From an uncultured Bacteroidales bacterium (GTDB lineage: Bacteria; Bacteroidota; Bacteroidia; Bacteroidales; UBA932): 64,000 nucleotides of DNA. This document shows positions 25,001 through 32,693 of the stretch, in pieces; position 1 is the stretch's first letter, and every line of letters begins with the position of its first letter. The position numbers were made by a program, and so were the translations under genes. The notes beneath the pieces were generated by a model that saw only the letters and a program-made list of their open reading frames with translations, made no database searches and had not been told where the DNA came from. The stretch covers positions 31,238-95,237 of the forward strand of contig CAKVCK010000015.1 in assembly GCA_934725575.1 (NCBI GenBank). Direction: 5' to 3'.

Positions 25001-25145
25001 TGCCCTTATCCTTGGTATCTGCATCGGAACCTATGCTTCCATCTTCATCGGTACTCCGGTGATGTACGATGCCACAATTTGGGATCAGAAGCGCCTTGCA
25101 GCCAAGAATGGCAACGCCAAAGCCGCCAAGTCCTCAAAGAAGTAA
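22074..25145 (+). CDS. secDF: SecDF fused protein-export subunit
   Basis: A 1023-aa single chain joining SecD and SecF, the usual Bacteroidota form. It is an inner-membrane, proton-driven aid to the Sec translocon. The N-terminal helix is followed by the SecD opening motif NLGLDLKGGMNVMLQV, a large periplasmic P1 domain, then six helices with VLTMGMAVDANVIIYERIKEEL. The SecF half begins near FDFIAARKWSYIISG, with YGVDFTGGRTYVVRF and IIGYAINDNVVIFDRIRE. The conserved D-x-N pairs of both halves are present. A -7-like TAAATTTG lies at 22015-22022. A terminator follows at 25167-25201. Confidence 0.96.
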   Translation: MQSKGWIRLVAILLAIASIWQLSFTAVTSIQEKKAEKFAEKAAVAAQNSAAFAQVPENDQAYYLDSIRKEQNRVFIDSISSKKVFLWNTYKDCKAKEINLGLDLKGGMNVMLQVQLQDLVKAISGDNTDPAFQKALALAKERSVNSREDYITLFADAWKEVGNGQRLSQIFGTYEMKDKIKPESSDADVISVIREEAESAVANSFNVLRNRIDRFGVTQPSIQKLGNSGRILVELPGVKEPERVRKLLQGTASLEFWETFTSQELSGYLTEADAKLAEILAGESDTTAVAEPAEAQNATEGTDSLLTAEIKQNQSNEAEINAYRKAHPLFSVLNPSGANNACIGFASAIDTAKINRYFAMPQIAEIFPAEFKPMWSVKPSEYVQAENVFELVAIKATSRDGKAKLDGGVITDARVVYDHGSNGEPSVSMSMNAEGANVWARMTSDNVGRQIAIVLDGMVYSYPNVQNAITGGSSSITGHFTPDEATDLVNVLKSGKLPAPATIIQEQVVGPSLGAKSINAGMISFLIAFILVLVYMIFFYQGAGLAADIALLCNVLLLFGVLVSFGAVLTLPGIAGLVLTMGMAVDANVIIYERIKEELAAGKGLGKAVADGYSNAYSAIIDGQVTTLLTGIVLFVFGSGPVQGFATTLIIGIITSVLTSIFITRLIFDDRIEKGKNVTFENNLTKNFLKNTHFDFIAARKWSYIISGALIVISIVSIFTKGFTYGVDFTGGRTYVVRFDQPVTAEQVRDAAAAEFDGAVEVKQFGGESQMKITTQYKNDQESTDVDAEVESMLYEALKPFFAEKDITLDEFRSTLDNPNGIISSDKVGPTIANDMKRDAIIAVILSLLVIFAYIAFRFKGWTWGLGGVVSLAHTAIIVIGFFSLFSGILPFNLDVDQTFIAAILTIIGYAINDNVVIFDRIREYRTLHPNVDVRSNTNLAINATLTRTVNTSVSTLVTMLAIAIFGGESIRGLAVALILGICIGTYASIFIGTPVMYDATIWDQKRLAAKNGNAKAAKSSKK

Positions 25146-25166
25146 TCTTTGACTAATGAATATGCT

Positions 25167-25201
25167 AAAGCGCCGACCCGATATGGCCGGCGCTTTTTTT
25201 C
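25167..25201 (+). terminator. intrinsic terminator of secDF
   Basis: AAAGCGCCG (25167-25175) pairs with CGGCGCTTT (25188-25196), followed by a run of T. Confidence 0.8.
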
Positions 25202-25284
25202 GCTTTGCGCAATAGCCATACACCCCCAGTCACTACGTGACAGCCCCGGTAAATAAATAATAATTTGAAATATATCGCGGCATT

Positions 25285-25316
25285 TTTGCTTATAATCTTT
25301 TTTGGACTTACCTTTG
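25285..25316 (+). promoter_or_regulatory. promoter of aspA
   Basis: TTTG (25285-25288), 20 bases, then TACCTTTG (25309-25316), a full Bacteroidota -33/-7 pair. The start of transcription would be near 25323, about 40 nt before the ATG. Confidence 0.75.
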
Positions 25317-25363
25317 TCAGAGAGATTGTAAAACAATTTATAAACCGATAATATTGATTTATT

Positions 25364-26758
25364 ATGAGCGAAGAGAAATTCAGGATTGAATCCGATCTTC
25401 TTGGGGAACTTCAGGTTCCGGCTGAGGCCTACTACGGTGTTCAGACACAGAGGGCTCTCAATAATTATAAGATTTCCAACACCAGGATGTGCGACTACCC
25501 TGAGTACGTCATCGCCATGGCCTGCATCAAGCTTGCCGCGGCACAGACGAACAAGGAACTCGGAGCTATGGATCCGAAGATCGCCGACGCGATCGTGGAG
25601 GCATGCCGCGAGATCATCGACGGAAAGTTCCACGACCAGTTCCCTGTGGACATGATGCAGGGAGGCGCGGGAACATCCGTGAACATGAACGCCAACGAGG
25701 TGATCGCCAACAGGGCTCTTGAGATCATGGGACATGCAAAGGGGGAGTACCAGTTCTGCTCACCTAACGACCATGTGAACTGCGCCCAGTCTACCAACGA
25801 CGCCTATCCTTCTGCCTTCCGCTACGCTTTCATCAGGATGAACAGAAAACTGGAGAAGAGCCTCAAGGATCTCATCGACGCGTTCAAGGAGAAGGGTGAG
25901 GAATTCAAGGACGTTATCAAGATGGGCCGTACACAGCTTCAGGACGCGGTTCCTATGACCTCCGGCCAGGAGTTCCACGCCTATGCCACCAACCTTGAGG
26001 AAGAGGTTCTGAACCTTGAGAGAAACGTGAACCTTCTCTATGAGATCAACATGGGAGGCACCGCAATCGGTACTGGCCTCAATGCCAAGCCTGGTTTCGC
26101 AGAGCTTTGCGCCAAGAAGATGACCGAACTCACAGGCGAGAAGTTCATCGCTGCTCCGGATCTCGTGGAGGCCACTCCTGACACTGGCGCCTATGTCAGC
26201 TACTCTGGTGCCCTCAAGAGACTGGCAGTCAAGCTTTCCAAGATTTGCAACGACCTCAGGCTCATGGCCTCCGGTCCTCGCTGCGGTCTGAAGGAGATCA
26301 ATCTTCCGCCTATGGCTCCAGGCTCGTCAATCATGCCTGGCAAGGTCAATCCTGTCATCCCGGAGGTCACCAATCAGGTTTGCTTCAAGGTGATCGGCAA
26401 CGACATGACCGTCTCATTCGCTGCTGAGGCCGGACAGCTCCAGCTGAATGTCATGGAGCCTGTGATCGCAGAATCCATCATGGAGAGCATCACCTGGCTG
26501 ACGAACGCGATGAACACCCTGCGCGAGAAGTGCATCGAAGGCATCACCGTCAACAAGGAGCGCTGCTACGAGATGGTCAAGAACAGCATCGGCATCGTGA
26601 CCGCCCTCAACCCTATCATCGGCTATAAGGCCAGCACCAAGGTCGCCAAGGAAGCCCTTGAGACCAACCGTTCTGTCTATGACATCGTCCTTGAGAAAGG
26701 CATCCTCACCAAGGAGGAACTCGACAAAGCCCTTGATCCAAAGAATATGATCAGATAA
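25364..26758 (+). CDS. aspA: aspartate ammonia-lyase (aspartase)
   Basis: A 464-aa enzyme converting L-aspartate to fumarate and ammonia, or the reverse. In anaerobic Bacteroidales the fumarate can feed respiration to succinate. It belongs to the fumarase/aspartase superfamily: signature GSSIMPGKVNPVIPE with its flexible catalytic-Ser loop, the substrate-site QSTNDAYPSAFR, and TQLQDAVPMTSGQEF. The N terminus FRIESDLLGELQVPAEAYYG is typical of aspartase rather than fumarase. Cytoplasmic. Monocistronic between its own promoter and a strong terminator. Confidence 0.95.
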   Translation: MSEEKFRIESDLLGELQVPAEAYYGVQTQRALNNYKISNTRMCDYPEYVIAMACIKLAAAQTNKELGAMDPKIADAIVEACREIIDGKFHDQFPVDMMQGGAGTSVNMNANEVIANRALEIMGHAKGEYQFCSPNDHVNCAQSTNDAYPSAFRYAFIRMNRKLEKSLKDLIDAFKEKGEEFKDVIKMGRTQLQDAVPMTSGQEFHAYATNLEEEVLNLERNVNLLYEINMGGTAIGTGLNAKPGFAELCAKKMTELTGEKFIAAPDLVEATPDTGAYVSYSGALKRLAVKLSKICNDLRLMASGPRCGLKEINLPPMAPGSSIMPGKVNPVIPEVTNQVCFKVIGNDMTVSFAAEAGQLQLNVMEPVIAESIMESITWLTNAMNTLREKCIEGITVNKERCYEMVKNSIGIVTALNPIIGYKASTKVAKEALETNRSVYDIVLEKGILTKEELDKALDPKNMIR

Positions 26759-26778
26759 CCATTTGATGAATATATCAA

Positions 26779-26815
26779 AAAGGCCGGCGGATTTTTTTCT
26801 CCGCCGGCCCTTTTT
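26779..26815 (+). terminator. intrinsic terminator of aspA
   Basis: GGCCGGCGG (26782-26790) pairs with CCGCCGGCC (26801-26809), flanked by A and T runs. It can act in both directions. Confidence 0.85.
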
Positions 26816-26853
26816 GTAGAATCTCCTATGACAATATATAGGTGAAATATTAC

Positions 26854-26861
26854 TACCTTTG
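26854..26861 (+). promoter_or_regulatory. -7 box of the DUF486 gene
   Basis: TACCTTTG, a perfect -7 match. Transcription would start near 26868, after the longer-frame ATG at 26842, so translation must begin at 26887. No good -33 element is seen. Confidence 0.6.
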
Positions 26862-26886
26862 CGTCCGTTTTTATGATTGCAAGGCG

Positions 26887-27255
26887 ATGAAAGCGATAGG
26901 GACAGTCCTCTTGTTGGTGCTATCCAACATATTTATGACATTCGCGTGGTACGGCCATCTGAAGCTTCAGGAGATGAAGGTCTCGACGAGCTGGCCGCTC
27001 ATTCTGGTCATCCTCTTCTCCTGGGGACTGGCGTTTTTTGAATATTGCGCCCAGGTTCCAGCCAACCGCCTCGGATTTACTGGCAACGGCGGCCCGTTCA
27101 GCCTTATGCAACTAAAAGTTATCCAAGAGGTTGTCTCCCTCATCGTCTTCACTTTGGTTGTCACCCTCCTCTTCAAAGGCGAGGCTCTCCACTGGAACCA
27201 CATCGCTGCCTTTGTCTGCCTTGTCCTCGCCGTCTTCTTCGTGTTTCTGAAGTAG
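26887..27255 (+). CDS. DUF486 (DMT-superfamily-like) small membrane protein
   Basis: 122 aa from MKAIGTVLLLVLSNIFMTFAWYGH. Four transmembrane helices: residues about 3-21, 34-52, 72-92 and 101-120. The motif FAWYGHLK and the stretch FFEYCAQVPANRLGF are hallmarks of DUF486, a small family related to drug/metabolite transporters. The substrate is unknown. The start follows from the promoter position. Single gene. Confidence 0.85.
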   Translation: MKAIGTVLLLVLSNIFMTFAWYGHLKLQEMKVSTSWPLILVILFSWGLAFFEYCAQVPANRLGFTGNGGPFSLMQLKVIQEVVSLIVFTLVVTLLFKGEALHWNHIAAFVCLVLAVFFVFLK

Positions 27256-27307
27256 CGTCTTCCCCAAAGGTGTTCGGTGGAAAAGACCGGAAAGAATTGC
27301 ACAGGGA

Positions 27308-27784
27308 GTGCCGCCCGTGTCCTTCCTGCATGGTTTCCGGCAGCAATTCTGTCTTGAGGACTGCGGCGGCAAGAAATATACTTTGCCTGAGGTGACGCTG
27401 TCAGACGAGGTTTCCGGCGGCGAGGCCGAAGAGGACAACTATATTCAGATTTGGTCTGGCGAGTACACAACAGGTTGGTGGTGGTATCTCTCTGCGTCTG
27501 ATCTTGACCTTTCGGCGATAACTCCGACGGCCGGCCAAACCATCAAGTTTACGTTCACACACCACGACGCTCCTCAGACTTTCTGTCTGTGCGATGGCTG
27601 GTGGGGAGCTCCGTTTATCCGTGAAGGCGGAGAGAGTGACAACAACATTGTCCTTGCCGCCGGAGAGGATATTCTGGAATTTGAGATCTCTGAGGGGATG
27701 GCTACGACCATGAACGGAACGGATACCGCTCTCATAATCGGCGGTGATATCACAGTCACTCAGATAGAAATCAGGGTAGATTAA
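27308..27784 (+). pseudogene. probable 5'-truncated fragment of a secreted beta-sandwich protein
   Basis: The open frame of 158 codons lacks a signal peptide, and its first 25 residues (MPPVSFLHGFRQQFC) do not look natural. From about residue 24 it becomes a plausible beta-rich domain: YTLPEVTLSDEVSGG, IQIWSGEYTTGWWWYLS, IKFTFTHHDAPQTFCLCDG, ending IIGGDITVTQIEIRVD. This resembles the C-terminal module of exported glycan-binding or glycan-degrading proteins of the phylum. A remnant of a larger gene is the best reading. A terminator follows at 27816. Confidence 0.45.
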
Positions 27785-27815
27785 AAATAACCAGATACGG
27801 GCTATGAATCTTTCG

Positions 27816-27853
27816 AGTCTGCCGGAGAACCAAGATTCTTCGGCAGACTTTTA
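27816..27853 (+). terminator. terminator hairpin
   Basis: AGTCTGCCG (27816-27824) pairs with CGGCAGACT (27841-27849), followed by TTTT. It ends the fragment at 27308-27784. Confidence 0.6.
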
Positions 27854-27923
27854 TATGAAGCATCAACTGTCAAAATAACTTGTCGCCAAAGAATATCTCC
27901 AAGTGTTGAGCTGCCCATTGCTA

Positions 27924-27954
27924 TTGCATCGCTCGCCGCAGATTGCTAACTTTG
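27924..27954 (+). promoter_or_regulatory. promoter of the GH3 gene
   Basis: TTG (27924-27926), 20 bases, TAACTTTG (27947-27954). The predicted start near 27961 is about 15 nt before the ATG at 27976 and rules out the longer frame from 27943. Confidence 0.7.
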
Positions 27955-27975
27955 CAAGATACAAAAAACAACTAT

Positions 27976-30192
27976 ATGAAAAAGTCGCTGATAATAGCAA
28001 CTGCGCTGGCGCTGACGCTGTGTGCAGGATGCAAAGAGAAAAATGTCAATGATGCAAGGGTGGACGAGCTCATGTCCAAGATGACTCTCGCTGAAAAAAT
28101 CGGACAATTGAACCAGTTCGTGCCGACAAATTCTGTCGTAACGGGACCTGACGGCAGTCCGGTGGATGTGAACCGTGTGATAAAAGAAGGACAATGCGGT
28201 TCGCTTCTGAATGTCTGGAAGCCTGAAGATATCATTGAATTACAGAGACTTGCCGTTGACAGTTCGCGTCTGGGAATTCCTATTCTTTTCGGGCATGACA
28301 TCATACATGGAGCAAGGACAGGTTTCCCTGAAAATCTCGGAATATCATGTTCCTGGGACCCGAAAGCCGCTGAAACGGTGGCAAGAATCTCCGCTGCCGA
28401 GGCATCCGCATTCGGTATAGCATGGACATTCTCACCTATGTGCGACGTCTCCGCGGAACCTCGCTGGGGACGTGTTTCAGAAGGCTCCGGAGAGGATCCG
28501 TATCTTTCAGGACAGATGTCTGCCGCCATGGTCCGCGGTTATCAGGGAGACGACCTTTCTGCCGGCAATACCATACTTTCTTGCGTGAAACATTTTGCCG
28601 CTTATGGCGGACCTGAGGCCGGAAGGGATTACAATACGGTGGACATGTCGGAGATGATGTTCCGTGACCGTTACCTTCCTTCATATAAAGCCGCCATCGA
28701 AGCCGGAGCATTGAGCGTAATGTCTTCTTTCAATGATTTTGAGGGGATTCCTTCCAGCGGAAACAAGTGGCTGCTTACGGACGTGCTGCGTAATGAATTG
28801 GGATTCAAAGGATTCGTGGTATCTGACTATAACGCCATCAATGAGATGACCAACCACAGGGTTGTTGCAGACGGAAAGGAAGCGGCAGAACTGGCATTGA
28901 ACGCAGGCCTGAATATGGACATGGTCGACGGGGACTATTATAAATTCGCGGAAGAACTTGTCAAGGAGGGCCGTGTCAGCGAAAAGCAGATAGACAAGCT
29001 TTGCCGTGAAGTCCTGAATATCAAGTTCAAACTCGGATTGTTCGATGATCCGTTCCGCTATGGAGGAGAAGGCCGATGGGACAAGGAAACCTGTCTGCCC
29101 GAATACATGGAAGCATCCCGTGAAGTTGCCAGAAGTTCGATGGTCCTGCTCAAAAATCAGAATGACGTACTTCCTCTTAAAGAGAATGCCAGGATAGCAT
29201 TGATAGGACCCGCAGCCGATTCCCGCAGAGAAATGATTGGCACGTGGAGCGCTTTTGTCAGCTCGAAAAATGCGGTAAGTTTCTTCGAAGGTCTCAAGGC
29301 GCGGTTCGGCAATGTGGTTTGCGAACGTGGCTGCGACTTCTTCGAGCCTATCGAGGGCGGCATTTCCAGGGCAGTGGCCGCGGCCCGCAATTCTGATGTC
29401 GTCCTGATTACATTGGGCCTGCCGAACTCATGCAGCGGCGAGGCGGCATCATTGACCGACATTGATATTCCTGCTGCGCAGAAGAGCCTTTTCAATGCCG
29501 TGAAGTCTGTCGGCAAGCCGGTTGTCATCCTCCTTGTCACAGGCCGTCCGATGACGATTGCTCTGGAGACGGAAGCCGCTGATGGACTTTTGGTTACATG
29601 GCATCCGGGCTCGATGGGAGGTGCTGCTCTTGCCGATGTTGTTTCCGGAGACTACAATCCTTCAGGCCGTCTTACCATGACATTCCCGCTCTGTCTCGGA
29701 CAGGTTCCGATCCATTACAATTATAAGAGTACTGGCCGTCCGCGCAAGTCGCCTGACAGCGATGAGAAATTTGTCTCACGTTATCTGAAGACTCCAAACG
29801 AGCCTCTCTTCGCTTTCGGTGAGGGTTTGAGCTATACCGAATTCAGTTATTCCGACCTCGAAGTTTCGGCTCCGGAAGTCAAACTCGGGGGTAATGTCAA
29901 TGTCAGTGTGAAGGTTACCAATGTGGGCTCTCGTGACGGAGAGGAAGTGGTGCAGCTCTATCTGAAAGACGTAGTCGGAAGCCGTACCCGTCCGGTCCGT
30001 GAACTCAAGGGCTTCAGAAAAGTGAATCTGAAGGCAGGGGAATCGACTGTGGTCTCATTCGAGATAACCCCTGAAAGCCGTTCGTTCTTCCGTGCGGACA
30101 ACACGTGGGGAGAGGAACCCGGTGATTTCGAAGTGTTTGCAGGACATGATTCCCATGCAGACCTGAAATGCGGATTCAAAGTCGTGAAATAG
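27976..30192 (+). CDS. bglX: glycoside hydrolase family 3 beta-glucosidase, lipoprotein
   Basis: 738 aa from MKKSLIIATALALTLCAGC, a lipoprotein signal with the Cys at 19. GH3 N-terminal barrel: FGHDIIHGARTGFPENLGI, TFSPMCDVSAEPRWGRVSEGSGEDP, and the nucleophile Asp in GFVVSDYNAINEM. The alpha/beta sandwich carries GEAASLTDIDIP and LVTWHPGSMGGAALADV. A fibronectin-III-like C-terminal domain begins at VKVTNVGSRDGEEVVQLYL. It hydrolyses beta-linked glucosides or related oligosaccharides at the cell envelope. The layout and length match BglX. It has its own promoter; no SusC/D pair is nearby. Confidence 0.92.
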   Translation: MKKSLIIATALALTLCAGCKEKNVNDARVDELMSKMTLAEKIGQLNQFVPTNSVVTGPDGSPVDVNRVIKEGQCGSLLNVWKPEDIIELQRLAVDSSRLGIPILFGHDIIHGARTGFPENLGISCSWDPKAAETVARISAAEASAFGIAWTFSPMCDVSAEPRWGRVSEGSGEDPYLSGQMSAAMVRGYQGDDLSAGNTILSCVKHFAAYGGPEAGRDYNTVDMSEMMFRDRYLPSYKAAIEAGALSVMSSFNDFEGIPSSGNKWLLTDVLRNELGFKGFVVSDYNAINEMTNHRVVADGKEAAELALNAGLNMDMVDGDYYKFAEELVKEGRVSEKQIDKLCREVLNIKFKLGLFDDPFRYGGEGRWDKETCLPEYMEASREVARSSMVLLKNQNDVLPLKENARIALIGPAADSRREMIGTWSAFVSSKNAVSFFEGLKARFGNVVCERGCDFFEPIEGGISRAVAAARNSDVVLITLGLPNSCSGEAASLTDIDIPAAQKSLFNAVKSVGKPVVILLVTGRPMTIALETEAADGLLVTWHPGSMGGAALADVVSGDYNPSGRLTMTFPLCLGQVPIHYNYKSTGRPRKSPDSDEKFVSRYLKTPNEPLFAFGEGLSYTEFSYSDLEVSAPEVKLGGNVNVSVKVTNVGSRDGEEVVQLYLKDVVGSRTRPVRELKGFRKVNLKAGESTVVSFEITPESRSFFRADNTWGEEPGDFEVFAGHDSHADLKCGFKVVK

Positions 30193-30198
30193 AATTGT

Positions 30199-31092
30199 TC
30201 AGCCCTGGGTTTTCCCGGGGCTTTTTCTTTCATATGCGAGAAACTTGACGTCTTCTGAGTGGGCCTTCTGTTCGTCATATTTCCTGTCCCATTCGCGGTA
30301 GAAGCTGAGTTTCGGGTCTTCGAACAGCATCAGTTGCTCAGTTTCTTCCTTCGTGAATTTGGACAGGCCGATGCCGACCTGCCTGATGGGTGCCGTTCCG
30401 TCCCACATGTCACCGAGCATTCGTCTTGCTTCATTGAGTATCAATGCGGTGACGTCAGTCGGTCCTGATATCTGGCATTGTTTCTGGGCCACGCTGAAGT
30501 CAGTGAACTTTATGAACATTGACACGCATGTGCATCTGAACCCCTGGCGTCTCAGCCTGTGCGCGACTGTGCATGCGACCTTGAACATTTCCCTGTCCAG
30601 TTCTTCCGGATTGACAATGTCCTTTGCGAAAGTGCGCTCCACACTGATGCTTTTCGCCTCCTGAAACTCGGTGATAATCGGTTCATTGTCAATGCCGTTG
30701 GCGTTGTCGTGCATCTGTGCCGCGAACTTTTTTCCGACTATTCTTGCCAATGAATTTTCAGGCAGCCCTGCGATGTCGCCGATTGTGTAAATCCCGTATG
30801 CGGACAGCCTTTCCCTTGTCTTTTTGCCTACCCAGAGCAGGTCTCCGGCCGGCAGAGGCCACATTTTTTCCTGCACTTCGTCTTGCCAGAGCGTGTGGAC
30901 CTTGTCCGGTTTCTCGAAGTCAGAGGCCATCTTGGCCAGCAGTTTATTGGACCCTACACCGACATTGACAGTAAACCCGAGCTTCTCCTTGATTTCATCT
31001 TTCAGCGTCCGCGCCACTTCCGCAGGGTCTTTCCGGTAGAGCCTGAATGTCATGTCAATGAAACATTCATCGATGGAAAACTGCTGAAGGAC
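30199..31092 (-). pseudogene. dinB: dinB-like Y-family DNA polymerase, 5' end deleted
   Basis: The frame from 31053 gives 284 residues, but homology continues upstream of that ATG as VLQQFSIDECFIDMTFRLYR. The SIDE motif carries the second catalytic acidic pair of Y-family polymerases. A stop (TAA) stands at 31110-31108, and similarity ends near 31092. About the first 100 residues, including the first metal-binding Asp of the palm, are gone. The rest is intact: thumb helix-hairpin-helix (YGIYTIGDIAGLPENSLARIVG), little finger, and a C terminus with QVGIGLSKF. Very likely inactive as a polymerase. The deletion joins it to the beta-helix remnant on the right. Confidence 0.8.
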
Positions 31093-31097
31093 AGCGC

Positions 31098-32533
31098 AAG
31101 GCTGCGGTTAAAAGCCAGGAGTCGGGCCTTGCCATTGTGAATATGCAGGTGAAGAACGTCCCGATGGTTTTTGACATCGAAGACAACTACTGGGAGAAGA
31201 TATTCATAGAGAACGCGCGTTTTGAGAATATCTCAGGTCCGGCGTTCAACATCGCTGTCGAGAACAACAGCAACAATTCCATCACCTTGAGGAATGTCTG
31301 GTGTTCCAATGTTCCTGTGCTCGCCGCTTTCAAAAGAACCGGGGAACAGACCCGTGTCTCATATCGTAAGTATTGTGTCAAGTCATTTGACCACGGCCTT
31401 CAGATGGAGAGCCTCGTGGACACTCCAGAGTATAAGACTTTGCTTTCAGCCGAGCCTGTTGACAAGCTTCCCGCGGCCGTTCAGTCAGTTCTCCCGGCTC
31501 TACCTCCGATGTCGGAATGGAAAAACCTGAGGGCACTCGGGGCGAAGGGTGACGGCGTGACAGATGACACAGAGGCCATTCAGAAAGCCATAGACACTTA
31601 CGATGTCATCTATGTGCCTTCCGGTTGGTATCAGGTGAGCAGACCTATAAAGATGCGCCCGTCCACAAGGTTGATCGGCCTTCATCCATTCTCTACCCAG
31701 TTCCGTCTTGGCGAGAGCACGCCCGCTTTCAGCGGTTTCGGTACGCCGGTGGCGGTTCTTGAATCCTACAAGGTGGAGTTGGGGCCCGCGCGAGGTGAGC
31801 ACACCGGACAAGCCGGTCCGTGAGCAGGGAATGGATCAGGCTTGGGACACCCAGTACTGGAGTCTTTGGGTGACTGATGGTGGAGGTGGCATATTCAAAG
31901 ACATCTGGACGGCGAACACATACGCTTCCAACGGTTTCTATGCGGAGAACACTTCCACGGAGGGAAGAATCTACGCTATGTCCATCGAACACCACGTCCG
32001 TAATGAGGTGAGATTCAGGAACGTGTCAAACTGGAAGGTTTACTGTATGCAGACCGAGGAGGAGACTGTCGAAAGTTCGGAGTGCCAGCCTGTCGAAATG
32101 GATGGCTGCCGCGACATCACTTTCGCGAATCTCTATATGTTCCGTGTCATCCGTGTTGTGAGACCGTACCACAGCGCCGTAAGACTCAGAGGGTGTAGCG
32201 GCATCGAGTTCCTGAACGTGCACAATTACGCCCAGACCAAGTACACGACCGACATCGCTGTCTTCGATCAGAACAAAGGCATTGAAGTGCGTCCTTGGGA
32301 GTTCTCACGGCTTATCGTCAAAGGTGACGAACAACAGACCGGTCTAACATCCTCTGACGGCGTGAGAATGTTGGCCGGAGACTTCGACTTCACCGAAGGC
32401 ATCGCCTGTGACAGCAAAGGGTGCTCACATCCGCACCATTCATATCCCGGAACGCCCGTCAACGTTGACAATATTTGGCGACAAGCTCTACTTAACAGGC
32501 CGCAAAGGCCTTTACCGTGCTGACTTGATCTAA
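31098..32533 (+). pseudogene. beta-helix (pectate-lyase-3-like)/SMP-30 fusion gene, broken
   Basis: Three pieces of one gene remain. Piece 1 (31098-31800, from the deletion junction) has NARFENISGPAFNIAVENN and LGAKGDGVTDDTEAIQKAI, the standard opening of a pectate-lyase-3 beta-helix. Near 31740-31800 the frame is lost and some family sequence seems missing. Piece 2 (about 31800-32470, frame of 31708) has WDTQYWSLWVTDGGGGIFKD and SIEHHVRNEVRFRNVSNWKV. Piece 3 (32474-32533) reads FGDKLYLTGRKGLYRADLI and stop, the last strands of an SMP-30/gluconolactonase propeller whose body is absent. No start codon, signal peptide or promoter remains. Confidence 0.75.
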
Positions 32534-32548
32534 ATGTGTCTGTGTAAA

Positions 32549-32584
32549 GCACAAGAGGGACGGCGAAAGCCGTCCCTCTTGTGC
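32549..32584 (-). terminator. terminator of tRNA-Leu
   Basis: A perfect 16-bp stem (GCACAAGAGGGACGGC at 32549-32564 with 32569-32584) and a 4-nt loop. It begins at the 3' end of the tRNA on the minus strand and overlaps its last bases. Confidence 0.75.
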
Positions 32585-32666
32585 CTCAGGCGGGAATCGA
32601 ACCCGCACGGACATTTCTGTCCAAGGGATTTTAAGTCCCTCGTGTCTACCATTTCACCACCAAGGC
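32582..32666 (-). tRNA. tRNA-Leu (anticodon UAA)
   Basis: 85 nt on the minus strand. 5' GCCTTGG.. pairs with ..CTGAGGC plus a discriminator A. D-arm region GGTGAAATGGTAGACACG. Anticodon stem AGGGA/TCCCT with loop CTTAAAA, so the anticodon is TAA. Long variable arm GGACAGAAATGTCC as in class II tRNAs. T-arm GCGGGTTCGATTCCCGC. CCA is not encoded. Confidence 0.95.
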
Positions 32667-32693
32667 GATAGACTGCAAATTTACTAAAAAAAA

